DNA from: SZUA-451 sp034721895
Lineage (GTDB): Bacteria > Campylobacterota > Campylobacteria > Campylobacterales > Sulfurovaceae
Assembly (NCBI GenBank): GCA_034721895.1
Contig: JAYEND010000054.1
Span: 1-7,245 of the forward strand
Reading direction: 5' to 3'
Length of the DNA: 7,245 bases
In this document: positions 1-6,515 of the stretch, in pieces
Layout: each line of letters starts with the position of its first letter
Numbering within the stretch: position 1 is the stretch's first letter
Position numbers and translations under genes: made by a program
The notes under the pieces: generated by a model
Databases searched by the model: none
The model's input: only the letters and a program-made list of their open reading frames with translations
What the model was told of the DNA's origin: nothing

Positions 1-259
1 TCTTCTCTGCCAGTTTGGCCTGAGGTTCTATGACCTGAAGATTGGAGATATGAATAATTCTCCTAACCTGCTCACAGATCGCCTCTGTCAATTTCGGGTT
101 GCCATGTCCGACACTGTTCACTGCAATCCCACTGGCAAAATCAATATAGTCTCTACCCTCTTCGTCATAAAGCGTTGAACTTGTACCCTTTACAAAATTG
201 GTATAGTCCCGCGCATAGGTTGGCAAAACAAAGGCTTTGTCTAATGCTTCTAAATTCAT
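1..259 (-). CDS. argD: Acetylornithine aminotransferase, N-terminal part (cut by window edge)
   Basis: This is a class-III pyridoxal-phosphate aminotransferase of arginine biosynthesis. It transfers the amino group between N-acetylornithine and 2-oxoglutarate, and in many bacteria also serves in lysine (succinyl-DAP) synthesis; it is cytoplasmic. The 86 visible codons contain the family's opening segments: VLPTYAR near residue 11, the strand pair YDEEGRDYIDFASGIAVNS (about 40-58) and the GHGNPKL turn, followed by the helix ending HISNLQ. The catalytic lysine lies beyond the window. The ATG at 259 is preferred because GGGA sits about 6 nt upstream; an in-frame ATG at 271 has no such site. It lies 51 nt downstream of the molybdopterin oxidoreductase on the same strand, with its own candidate promoter in the gap. 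Family assignment is firm; the exact substrate preference cannot be read from this part. Confidence 0.92.
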   Translation of the reverse strand, partial: MNLEALDKAFVLPTYARDYTNFVKGTSSTLYDEEGRDYIDFASGIAVNSVGHGNPKLTEAICEQVRRIIHISNLQVIEPQAKLAEK

Positions 260-292
260 TGTTATTCCCATATTTGATATTTTATTGATGAT

Positions 293-301
293 ATTATAGC
301 A
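293..301 (-). promoter_or_regulatory. Candidate extended -10 promoter for argD
   Basis: On the minus strand the sequence reads TGCTATAAT, a perfect -10 hexamer preceded by TGn, the extended -10 motif. No convincing -35 hexamer is found at the right distance, which fits an extended -10 promoter. The predicted start of transcription is about 27 nt before the argD ATG. It lies just after the stop codon of the upstream oxidoreductase, so argD could be transcribed alone or by read-through. Confidence 0.45.
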
Positions 302-310
302 GATATAACA

Positions 311-2086
311 CTAACAGCGCTCTATCACCACTTTGACTTCCTGATAGCAGGCATTTTCACCCTCTTCGCTTACGATAGAAGGAGTCAGGTAATTGATGCC
401 CACCGTATTGGCTGTGATCAGTACACAATCACTGCGCAAGTCGAAGTTGGTATGCACAACAAATTCATGAGAGCCATACGCTGAGCTGACCGTAACCCTC
501 TCCCCTTTTACATACCCCAGATTGGGATGCAGTTCGACTCTATGGTCTCTTTTGAACTGGGTATTGAGTGCATGCTTGGCTTTGGGAGTGATCAGCCAAT
601 ACTCTGCCTTCTTGATCTTTTTATCACTGAGTTTTCGGTATTTTCGCAAATGTTTGATATTTTCAAAATCATCATAAAAATCATCTATAAAAACAAACTC
701 ATCATCATTCTCTTCCCCAAAGCCATCACTATAGGGATATGCTTCATAGGCAGGAGACTGATACTCCCCTTCATTCTTTCTGCACTGATCCAGCCAGCAA
801 TCGATATAGTACTGCTCTTCTTTCAAGCCTTCCAATCCTAATCGCTCAAGCATCTTCTGGGCAAATGTATACTCACTGATACCGATCTCGCTGTCGATAA
901 CCCTATTCATCCTACGTACATCATGATGACCGTAGCTGAGGCGCACATCCTCTTTTTCAAAGAAGTTTTTAGCCGGGATGACGATCTTCGCCCGTTTGCT
1001 GGTCTCATTTTCATAGAGACCAAAATAGATCAGGTTCTCCACACTCTCCAACTCCTCGATCACCCTGTTGCTGTCAGGTAAACTCTCTGCAGGGTTCCCG
1101 CCCTGAACCAATATGGTATCAAAACTGCTGAACTCTGCCGTTGCCTTGGAGACACGCTTGCATTTGACATCAAAAGGATTATCAAATCCCAGTTTAGAGT
1201 TTCCGAGATAACCAACACCGCATCCCTCTTTCCCATACAGCCCGAGAGTCGCTGCCAAAGAGTCGATCGCCCAGAGAACAAAGTGTCCGATACTGTACTT
1301 TTGGACACCATTTCCAACAAGGATCACGACCCTTTCTTTCTGCAGATAGCCTAATAGATCTCCCATATCATTCAGGTTTAGCCCTATATGTGCCAAAATA
1401 GCTTTAATACGGAACTCTCTCGTAAAATCATAAAAATCCTCATACTCTGAAGCAAACTCATCCATCCACTCTATGTCTTCACTATCCTCCATAAAGGTAA
1501 AGCGTGCCAGCATAATCGCGAGATAAAAGTCACTTCGCGGCTTTATCTGCAGGTGCAAGTCTGCTTTTTTTGCCAAAGCAGTACGAACCGGATCGATCAC
1601 AACAATCTTCTTGCCTTCAAGATAAGGCATCATGTGGGTATTGGTTGTGGTGGGGTTACGGCCCCAGACAACAACGACATCTGCCTTTTCTACCTGTTCG
1701 GGAGGAAGCGTACGATTGATACCCCGCCCCTCTAAAATCCCTGCATTCCCGGCCCCGTCACAGAGACTTCCTTTGGTCAGGGTGCCGCCGATCTTTTCAA
1801 AGAGCAGATCGGTAATCTCCTGCATCACTCCAAAATTCCCTGAACCGCGCCAGAGCAGAGATGATTTCCCCAGGGCTTTGGCCGCAGCATCCAGTGCCTC
1901 ATCCATTGTTACTTCCATGCCATTGATACTTGGTTTCTCGATCCGGGGAGTCTTGAACATATCCCTGTTGAGCAGGCTACAAAGGGTGCCCGTATTTGTA
2001 TTGGCTGCCATCTTCGGAAAATGTGCAGGATCCGTAGTGATCCCACAAGCATCCGGACAGTCAAGTCCACAGGCTGTCCGGATCAT
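311..2086 (-). CDS. Molybdopterin oxidoreductase (Mo-bisPGD, [4Fe-4S]), cytoplasmic
   Basis: This 591-residue protein belongs to the molybdopterin oxidoreductase superfamily (formate dehydrogenase / polysulfide-thiosulfate reductase type); the substrate cannot be told from sequence. Cys6, Cys10, Cys14 and Cys36 match the N-terminal [4Fe-4S] site. GSLCDGAGNAG (106-116) places Cys109 at the usual molybdenum-ligand position. ADVVVVWGRNP (135-145) and KKIVVIDPVRT (159-169) are the cofactor-binding segments, and QGGNPAES (328-335) plus the IPAKNFFEKED block (370-380) are typical. The C-terminal MGD-binding barrel starts near YWLITPKAKHALNTQF (496-511). An acidic, low-complexity insert lies at about 458-476. 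No twin-arginine signal is present, so it should act in the cytoplasm. The length is short for the family. The ATG at 2086 overlaps the upstream gene's TGA by 4 nt and has GGAG at 2092-2095, implying translational coupling. No electron-transfer or membrane subunit is adjacent. Confidence 0.9.
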   Translation of the reverse strand: MIRTACGLDCPDACGITTDPAHFPKMAANTNTGTLCSLLNRDMFKTPRIEKPSINGMEVTMDEALDAAAKALGKSSLLWRGSGNFGVMQEITDLLFEKIGGTLTKGSLCDGAGNAGILEGRGINRTLPPEQVEKADVVVVWGRNPTTTNTHMMPYLEGKKIVVIDPVRTALAKKADLHLQIKPRSDFYLAIMLARFTFMEDSEDIEWMDEFASEYEDFYDFTREFRIKAILAHIGLNLNDMGDLLGYLQKERVVILVGNGVQKYSIGHFVLWAIDSLAATLGLYGKEGCGVGYLGNSKLGFDNPFDVKCKRVSKATAEFSSFDTILVQGGNPAESLPDSNRVIEELESVENLIYFGLYENETSKRAKIVIPAKNFFEKEDVRLSYGHHDVRRMNRVIDSEIGISEYTFAQKMLERLGLEGLKEEQYYIDCWLDQCRKNEGEYQSPAYEAYPYSDGFGEENDDEFVFIDDFYDDFENIKHLRKYRKLSDKKIKKAEYWLITPKAKHALNTQFKRDHRVELHPNLGYVKGERVTVSSAYGSHEFVVHTNFDLRSDCVLITANTVGINYLTPSIVSEEGENACYQEVKVVIERC

Positions 2087-2877
2087 TTGAGCTCCACTTT
2101 GACAAGTTTGGAGAAATGATTCTGGGGCGTATCAATATAGATCTCCACTCTGTAGGAGGAGATGAACTTTTCATCGGCAACATTCCACACTTTGTCCACC
2201 TTGAACCTGGTCTCCCTGCCATCGATAAAAACATGTTTCTTCCTAATCTCTTTCAGCTCTGAAGGCTCCAGAAACAATGTTAATTTCGCACGATTATGAT
2301 CCTGAATAGTTGCCAAAGGAGAACCAGGGTTGACAAAATCCCCCTTCCTGACAACCAGTTTGTAGAGATAGCGCTGCTTCAGACGGATACTCTTCTTATC
2401 TATACTGTCTTTAAGCCTGGCGATCTTGTACTGCATATCAAGAATCTGGTTTTTCAGTGTTTCAATCTTCTCTTTGGTAGAGAGGTACTGATTTTTGGCT
2501 GATACAAAACTGCTGAAAGCAGTATCCTTTTGCGTTTTTGAAGCAGTCGCAAGTTTGTTGATCCGTTCATAATAGCCCTTTTGACGCTTCAGCGTATCTG
2601 CCAGGCTGCTGACCATCTCCTGGTTGATCCCCAGTATAGTACGCAGTAGCTCCAGACTCTTTTTTGAAGCGACCAGATCGATCTGATCCAGGGTATCATC
2701 GAGATGGATCACCTCTTTGTTCCCGATCATCTTCCCCTCTGCTCCGAGATCAACCTCGGTCACCTGTGCACTGACAGCAGATTTAAGCACAACGCTTTCA
2801 TAAGGCTCGACTTTGGCGTAATGTACTTTGGCTAAGAGCAATGCCGACATCAGTAAAAACAATGAAAACTTTTTCAT
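2083..2877 (-). CDS. HlyD-like periplasmic adaptor (membrane fusion) protein, exported
   Basis: This 264-residue protein resembles the HlyD/RND-type periplasmic adaptor family. Residues 1-16 or 1-21 form a signal peptide (KK, then a hydrophobic run FSLFLLMSALLLA). Next comes a short beta segment with VLKSAVSAQVTEVDLGAEGKMI (30-51), the first half of a lipoyl-type domain. A long charged helical region (about 75-168) is likely a coiled-coil hairpin, with a central break near 110. The second lipoyl half is VVRKGDFVNPGSPLATI (175-191), followed by a beta-barrel portion ending in VEIYID and VKVEL. It lacks a C-terminal membrane-proximal domain of usual size, so it is a small member. Adaptors normally link an inner-membrane transporter to an outer-membrane channel, but neither is in this window. 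It heads the transcription unit with the molybdopterin oxidoreductase. The start has a weak GAGAGAG ribosome site. Confidence 0.75.
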   Translation of the reverse strand: MKKFSLFLLMSALLLAKVHYAKVEPYESVVLKSAVSAQVTEVDLGAEGKMIGNKEVIHLDDTLDQIDLVASKKSLELLRTILGINQEMVSSLADTLKRQKGYYERINKLATASKTQKDTAFSSFVSAKNQYLSTKEKIETLKNQILDMQYKIARLKDSIDKKSIRLKQRYLYKLVVRKGDFVNPGSPLATIQDHNRAKLTLFLEPSELKEIRKKHVFIDGRETRFKVDKVWNVADEKFISSYRVEIYIDTPQNHFSKLVKVELK

Positions 2878-2894
2878 ATAAACTCTCTCGTTTT

Positions 2895-2900
2895 ATTATA
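2895..2900 (-). promoter_or_regulatory. Candidate -10 box for the adaptor/oxidoreductase unit
   Basis: A perfect TATAAT on the minus strand lies 17 nt before the ATG at 2877, predicting a 5' leader of only about 10 nt that still contains the GAGAGAG ribosome site. The -35 region (TTTAAT, 2917-2922) matches poorly. A second minus-strand TATAAT lies at 2990-2995, also without a clear -35. Either could serve; the closer one is slightly favoured by position. Confidence 0.4.
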
Positions 2901-3038
2901 GGTATCCAATAATATCATTAAACTAAAAAATTATCCATTCATTAACGTGACACACCCGGAAGTGGAGAGAAAAAGCTTAATTTAATCACATTATAGGTGC
3001 CCTACAGTCTGCATTATACCAAATAGTCCTAGATTTAT

Positions 3039-3066
3039 TTTAACTCAAATTCAAAAAGAGTATAAT
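3039..3066 (+). promoter_or_regulatory. Candidate sigma-70 promoter for the amidohydrolase gene
   Basis: A perfect -10 TATAAT lies at 3061-3066, with a weak -35 (TTTAAC, 3039-3044) 16 nt upstream inside a T-rich run. The predicted transcript starts near 3073, giving a leader of about 33 nt with a strong GGAGGA ribosome site at 3093-3098, 7 nt before the ATG at 3106. It drives both plus-strand genes of the unit. Confidence 0.5.
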
Positions 3067-3105
3067 TGAATGGAACCATAGATCATTATTTCGGAGGAAA
3101 GAACA

Positions 3106-4302
3106 ATGGGCGATAGAGTCAAAAAAGAAATTTTCAATACAATAGATGCCATCAATGAAAAAGTCATTGAAGTACGTCATGACCTACATGCACACCCGGA
3201 GCTCTCCGGACAGGAGGAGCATACCAAGTATCTTGTGAAAGGGATACTGGAAATGAATGGATATGAGATCAAAGAGTTTGATGACCATTTTGGATTGATT
3301 GCCGATCTCACTATTGACGAAAATGCAAAAAGGGTGGTGATCAGGGCCGATATGGATGCGCTGCCCATTCAGGAACAGACCAATGAACCCTATAGTTCCA
3401 GAGTCGATGGTGTCATGCATGCCTGCGGACATGACAGCCATACTGCCGCAGCATTAGGGGCTGCCATCGCCATGGCAGAGAGCAAAGCTGAACTTCCCGG
3501 AAATATCCGTTTCATCTTTCAGCCCTCCGAAGAGAGCAAAGAGGGGGGCAGTATCCAGATGATCGAAGGGGGTGCCCTGGAAGGGGTTGATGCGATCTTC
3601 GGCCTACATGCCTATCCTTACCTCAATACAGGACAGATCGGCTACAAATATGGTGTCATGATGGCATCAGCCGATATCTTCACTATAGAGGTTTTTGGCA
3701 AGTCAGCACATGGTGCCAGGCCGCATGAAGGAGTTGATGCGATTTTGGTGACCTCTATGGCTGTCAATTCAGTCAACCATATCGTCTCACGAAAGATCGA
3801 TCCCCTGCACCCGGCAGTTATTTCACTGGGTACTATCGAAGGGGGAAAGGCTGCAAACATCATCTGTGATCATGTACTTGTAAAGGGGACTGTGCGAACC
3901 ATCAATGAAGCGGTACGCAAAAACATTCCCGAGATGATGGAAGAAGCGATCAAGGGTATTTGTAAATCAATGGGGGCGACTTACAATTTTGACTATGTAT
4001 TTGGGCAGCCGGAACTGATCAATGATTACGATATGGTGGATATCCTCAAAGGCGAGGCAGAGAAGATCATCGGTCCCGAAAACTGTATTGACCTTGTCGA
4101 TCCGGTCATGGGCGGAGAAGATTTCTCAGAATATCTACAGATCGTCCCCGGTGCTTTCTTCCGGCTTGGCACCTGCAGTCCGGACAAAAATACCTGTGTA
4201 CCGCAGCACAACAGCCGTTTCAATGTCGATGATGATGCACTGCAATACGGGATGAAGATCCTCTCGGCCTCAGCACTTGAATTCCTTTCCAAAAAGGCAT
4301 AA
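3106..4302 (+). CDS. M20 family metal-dependent amidohydrolase / aminoacylase (hippurate-hydrolase-like)
   Basis: This 398-residue cytoplasmic enzyme is of the M20 peptidase family, subgroup D (hippurate hydrolase, N-acyl amino acid and N-acetyl-diaminopimelate deacetylases), which splits an amide bond to release an amino acid from an acyl group. The expected motifs are in order: RHDLHAHPELSGQE (24-37), RADMDALP (80-87), MHACGHDSHT (104-113), QPSEES (139-144), GLHAYP (166-171), the dimerisation-domain segment SAHGARPHEGVDAI (200-213) and GGEDFS (336-341). The binuclear metal ligands are all present: Cys107, His109, Glu143, His168 and His368, with Glu142 as the general base. Length is normal for the family. 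The ribosome site GGAGGA decides the start. The next gene begins 2 nt after its stop, so the two are cotranscribed. The true substrate is unknown; hippurate is only a family label. Confidence 0.93.
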   Translation: MGDRVKKEIFNTIDAINEKVIEVRHDLHAHPELSGQEEHTKYLVKGILEMNGYEIKEFDDHFGLIADLTIDENAKRVVIRADMDALPIQEQTNEPYSSRVDGVMHACGHDSHTAAALGAAIAMAESKAELPGNIRFIFQPSEESKEGGSIQMIEGGALEGVDAIFGLHAYPYLNTGQIGYKYGVMMASADIFTIEVFGKSAHGARPHEGVDAILVTSMAVNSVNHIVSRKIDPLHPAVISLGTIEGGKAANIICDHVLVKGTVRTINEAVRKNIPEMMEEAIKGICKSMGATYNFDYVFGQPELINDYDMVDILKGEAEKIIGPENCIDLVDPVMGGEDFSEYLQIVPGAFFRLGTCSPDKNTCVPQHNSRFNVDDDALQYGMKILSASALEFLSKKA

Positions 4303-4304
4303 TA

Positions 4305-5783
4305 ATGCGAAACGGTATCACGCTGAGCATACCCAATGATATAAGTTATTGCGAAATTGTCAAGGCAGCCATCACCAATCTCTGTAACAAAGTCGGTTTC
4401 GACAAAAGGGATCTCGATGATCTGATTAAAGCGACAAGGGAATTGGTGGAGAATGCTATTATACATGCCTATCCTGGAAGTGACGGATTGATCGAAATCT
4501 CACTGCATACTTTTGAGCATGGAATTCGTGTGGATGTAAGAGACTGGGGAGTGCCCATGTCACCAAATAATACCCATATACTCCCTATTGATCACGAGGA
4601 AGACAGAGGATTCAATCACATCTACACACTTGTTGACAAATTCCACTATAAAAACCTTGGGAAAAAAGGAAAGAGATTCACCATTATCAAACACACCGCT
4701 CTTCCGCTTGAGGCATGCCAGATAAAAGAGACTGGAGAGAAAGAGCTGACAGAAATTGAGAAAAAAAACCTTCAGCTCATTATACGAGATTTCAAAAAAG
4801 GGGATGAAGAGGATATTGCCAGACTGATTTACCAAAATTACGGACTCAGTTATGTCAAAGAGGATTTCTACTATCCCAAAAAGATCCTTACCGGTCAGGG
4901 GAAAAAGTTTGTCTCTATCGTCTTGGAAGCCAACAAAACAGTCATTGGACACTTTGCGCTGATCATTATGCGTACCAGTAATATTTGCGAAATCGGTATT
5001 GTTGTTGTCGACCCCAGATACAAAGGGATGGGAATGATGAACAAAATGTTTGATTATCTCATCACAAAAGCCCATGAAATGAAATTGAGTGCTGTCTTTG
5101 GGGAAGCGATCATGTACCATACTTTCAGCCAGAAAAGCAACCTGACACATCATTTTTGCGAAAGCGCCCTGGTGCTTGGCAAAACAACCCCTGAAATCCG
5201 GATCGAGAACAATGAATTGACAGAAAAAGAAAGAAGAGGTTCCGTACTGATCGGTTATCGTTTTTTCGAACACAGGAAACGCAGGCTCTACCTTCCCGGA
5301 AAACACAGGGATCAGATCCTTGTGAGCTATAAGAACTGTGCATTGCCCTATGAGCTGAAAACACCCAAAAAAAAGTGCTCCAGAGAAAATACCAACCTGT
5401 ATTACCGGTATGACCCCATCGCCAATGTTGCCAAGATCATCATCAGCCGCTACGGAAAGGATTTTAAATACCAATTTGTCCTTATGCTCGATCAGCTTCG
5501 GGCAAAACATTGCGACATGATCTATTCCGATATCAATCTCGAGAAGATTCCGCAGATCGAAAAAGTCATCAAGATACTGAATAAGGAAGGTTTTTTCTAT
5601 GCGGGTGTACTTTTTCTTAAATATTATGACCAGGATTATCTAAGGCTGCAAAATAGACACAGTGAAATCATAGGTAAAAAAAATCTGGTATGTTATTCAG
5701 AGTATTGTCATACACTTTTGGATTATATCCACCTTGATGAATACCAAAATAGGCAAAAATTAAAAGGGAAGAAAAAGATGTGA
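4305..5783 (+). CDS. Fusion of RsbW-like anti-sigma ATPase domain with GNAT acetyltransferase domain(s)
   Basis: This 492-residue protein has at least two recognisable domains. Residues 1-133 form a GHKL/HATPase domain like the RsbW/SpoIIAB anti-sigma kinases. The N box RELVENAIIHAY (45-56) holds Glu46 and Asn50, and the G1 box is DWGVP (80-84). The usual glycine-rich G2 loop is reduced to DRGFNHIYTLVDKFHY (100-115), so the ATP lid may be altered. After a linker, residues about 158-322 form a GNAT N-acetyltransferase; VVVDPRYKGMGMMNKMF (233-249) is the acetyl-CoA pyrophosphate loop with the R-x-x-G-x-G pattern. Residues about 335-475 look like a second, degenerate GNAT-like region ending KEGFFYAGVLFLKYYDQDYLRLQ. 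The last residues are very lysine-rich. It follows the amidohydrolase by 2 nt, with AAGG upstream of the ATG. The role is unknown: a nucleotide- or partner-regulated acyltransferase is an inference from the domains. Confidence 0.85.
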   Translation: MRNGITLSIPNDISYCEIVKAAITNLCNKVGFDKRDLDDLIKATRELVENAIIHAYPGSDGLIEISLHTFEHGIRVDVRDWGVPMSPNNTHILPIDHEEDRGFNHIYTLVDKFHYKNLGKKGKRFTIIKHTALPLEACQIKETGEKELTEIEKKNLQLIIRDFKKGDEEDIARLIYQNYGLSYVKEDFYYPKKILTGQGKKFVSIVLEANKTVIGHFALIIMRTSNICEIGIVVVDPRYKGMGMMNKMFDYLITKAHEMKLSAVFGEAIMYHTFSQKSNLTHHFCESALVLGKTTPEIRIENNELTEKERRGSVLIGYRFFEHRKRRLYLPGKHRDQILVSYKNCALPYELKTPKKKCSRENTNLYYRYDPIANVAKIIISRYGKDFKYQFVLMLDQLRAKHCDMIYSDINLEKIPQIEKVIKILNKEGFFYAGVLFLKYYDQDYLRLQNRHSEIIGKKNLVCYSEYCHTLLDYIHLDEYQNRQKLKGKKKM

Positions 5784-5787
5784 TACA

Positions 5788-5836
5788 AGGTGCAACGATA
5801 AGTTATGCCCTATTCCCGTATTTACGATACCTATCG
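5788..5836 (+). repeat. Left copy of a two-part direct repeat flanking the TA module
   Basis: Part A (5788-5804) reads AGGTGCAACGATAAGTT and matches 6633-6649 at 16 of 17 positions. Part B (5827-5836, ATACCTATCG) is identical to 6654-6663. In this copy the parts are separated by about 18 nt more than in the right copy. Another short match, TGATA, precedes both copies. The repeat starts 5 nt after the stop codon of the plus-strand gene. Confidence 0.65.
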
Positions 5837-5848
5837 CTATAGCAGGTA
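5828..5848 (+). other. Hairpin overlapping the terminator stem
   Basis: TACCT (5828-5832) can pair with AGGTA (5844-5848), enclosing the perfect palindrome GCTATAGC (5836-5843). The AGGTA arm shares 5846-5848 with the left arm of the following terminator stem, so the two structures exclude each other. Whether this has any regulatory meaning is unknown. Confidence 0.35.
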
Positions 5849-5869
5849 CCCTTTTGGGTACACCTTTTT
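5846..5869 (+). terminator. Rho-independent terminator of the amidohydrolase/GNAT unit
   Basis: GTACCC (5846-5851) and GGGTAC (5856-5861) form a 6-bp stem with a TTTT loop, followed by ACC and five T residues (5865-5869). It lies about 63 nt after the stop codon at 5783. The stem is short and the T run starts 3 nt late, so efficiency may be modest. Confidence 0.55.
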
Positions 5870-5893
5870 GAAGTAACTTCTACTACTTAACCC

Positions 5894-5933
5894 GTATAAA
5901 TTTCCAAAAATGGTCAAAAAAGGACCTTTATAC
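5894..5933 (-). terminator. Composite inverted repeat at the end of the TA operon, possible terminator
   Basis: The outer arms GTATAAA (5894-5900) and TTTATAC (5927-5933) are perfectly complementary. Inside them GGTC (5912-5915) pairs with GACC (5923-5926), so the right side forms an unbroken 11-nt arm while the left carries an 11-nt bulge. The structure covers the antitoxin stop codon (5928-5930). On the minus strand the inner hairpin is followed by ATTTTT, as in a weak intrinsic terminator. Confidence 0.4.
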
Positions 5934-6218
5934 TGCTTGTGGGGAAGCATTCAATTGAAGTTTCAAAGCATCGATAACTTTCATTACCGTATCAAATCTT
6001 GGTTTTGCATTGGGGCGAAATGCTTTATAGAGACTCTCTCTTCCCAAACCTGTATCTTTTGCTATCTGTGCCATACCTTTTGCTTTGGCAATATGTCCAA
6101 TGGCTCTTAAAAACTCTTCATTATCTCCATCTTCAAGTACCTGTGAAAGATACTCTGCCATTGCTTCTTCGCTATCAAGATACTCAGTAATATCAAAATG
6201 CATTAGTTCATTATTCAT
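5928..6218 (-). CDS. Type II antitoxin, HTH, HI1420-like addiction module antidote
   Basis: This 96-residue DNA-binding antidote belongs to the putative addiction module antidote family (HI1420 type, HigA-related). The N-terminal part FDITEYLDSEEAMAEYLSQV (8-27) matches the family's opening helix pair. GHIAKAKGMAQIAKDTGLGR (41-60) with ESLYKAF (61-67) is the helix-turn-helix. It ends with the family pattern F-D-T-V-x-K-V-I-x-A-L (75-85). It should neutralise the adjacent toxin and, with it, repress their shared promoter. The start is set at the ATG at 6218, because AAAGGAG lies 7 nt upstream; a longer in-frame reading from a TTG at 6224 would leave no room for a ribosome site. It overlaps the end of the toxin gene by 8 nt. 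Length is normal for the family. Confidence 0.9.
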   Translation of the reverse strand: MNNELMHFDITEYLDSEEAMAEYLSQVLEDGDNEEFLRAIGHIAKAKGMAQIAKDTGLGRESLYKAFRPNAKPRFDTVMKVIDALKLQLNASPQAV

Positions 6219-6510
6219 TATCAATCTCCTTTAGCAGTTTTTTTGCTTTTTCTATGTCTTTTTGTTGAGTAGATTTATCTCCACCTACCAGCAATATAAT
6301 AATTTGCTCTTCTCTTTTTGTGAAATAAATTCTATAACCTGGACCCGTCTGTATTCTCAATTCAGAAATGTATGTACCCACGGATTTTACATCACCAAAG
6401 TTTCCATGTTCCATTCTCTCAATTCGTCTAGCTACAGCAATACGACCTTTCATATCTTTGAGCTTCAAAATCCATTGAGAAAAGATTTTAGTTAATTTTA
6501 TTTCATACAT
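6211..6510 (-). CDS. Type II toxin, RelE/ParE superfamily, HI1419-like
   Basis: This 99-residue basic protein is of the RelE/ParE superfamily, HI1419-type (phage-derived Gp49-like/HigB group), whose members are thought to block translation by mRNA cleavage; activity here is inferred. Family landmarks: an N-terminal F-x-x-W-I-x-x-L-K-D helix (10-19), RRIERMEHGNFGD (28-40), ELRIQTGPGYRIYF (50-63) with the conserved basic and aromatic residues, and LLVGGDKSTQQKDIEKA (73-89). It comes before its antitoxin, the order usual for this family. The start at 6510 is forced: the frame is closed by TAG five codons upstream with no alternative start in between. No ribosome site precedes it, and the promoter suggests a leaderless mRNA. 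Full length with no visible lesion, so the pair is probably functional. Confidence 0.92.
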   Translation of the reverse strand: MYEIKLTKIFSQWILKLKDMKGRIAVARRIERMEHGNFGDVKSVGTYISELRIQTGPGYRIYFTKREEQIIILLVGGDKSTQQKDIEKAKKLLKEIDNE

Positions 6511-6515
6511 AGGAC

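Noticed and set aside
1632..2090. A 152-codon plus-strand open frame opposite the molybdopterin oxidoreductase N-terminus
   Set aside because: The minus-strand frame carries the four-cysteine cluster and cofactor motifs; the plus-strand product is Ser/Pro/Arg-rich with no family resemblance.
4560..5510. A long minus-strand open frame (316 codons) opposite the ATPase-GNAT gene
   Set aside because: It is fully antisense to a gene with clear domains, has no recognisable motif of its own and no ribosome site; it is a shadow of the plus-strand codon pattern.
6218..6224. A two-codon longer antitoxin starting at TTG 6224
   Set aside because: The AAAGGAG ribosome site would be only about 1 nt from that codon; the ATG at 6218 has proper spacing.
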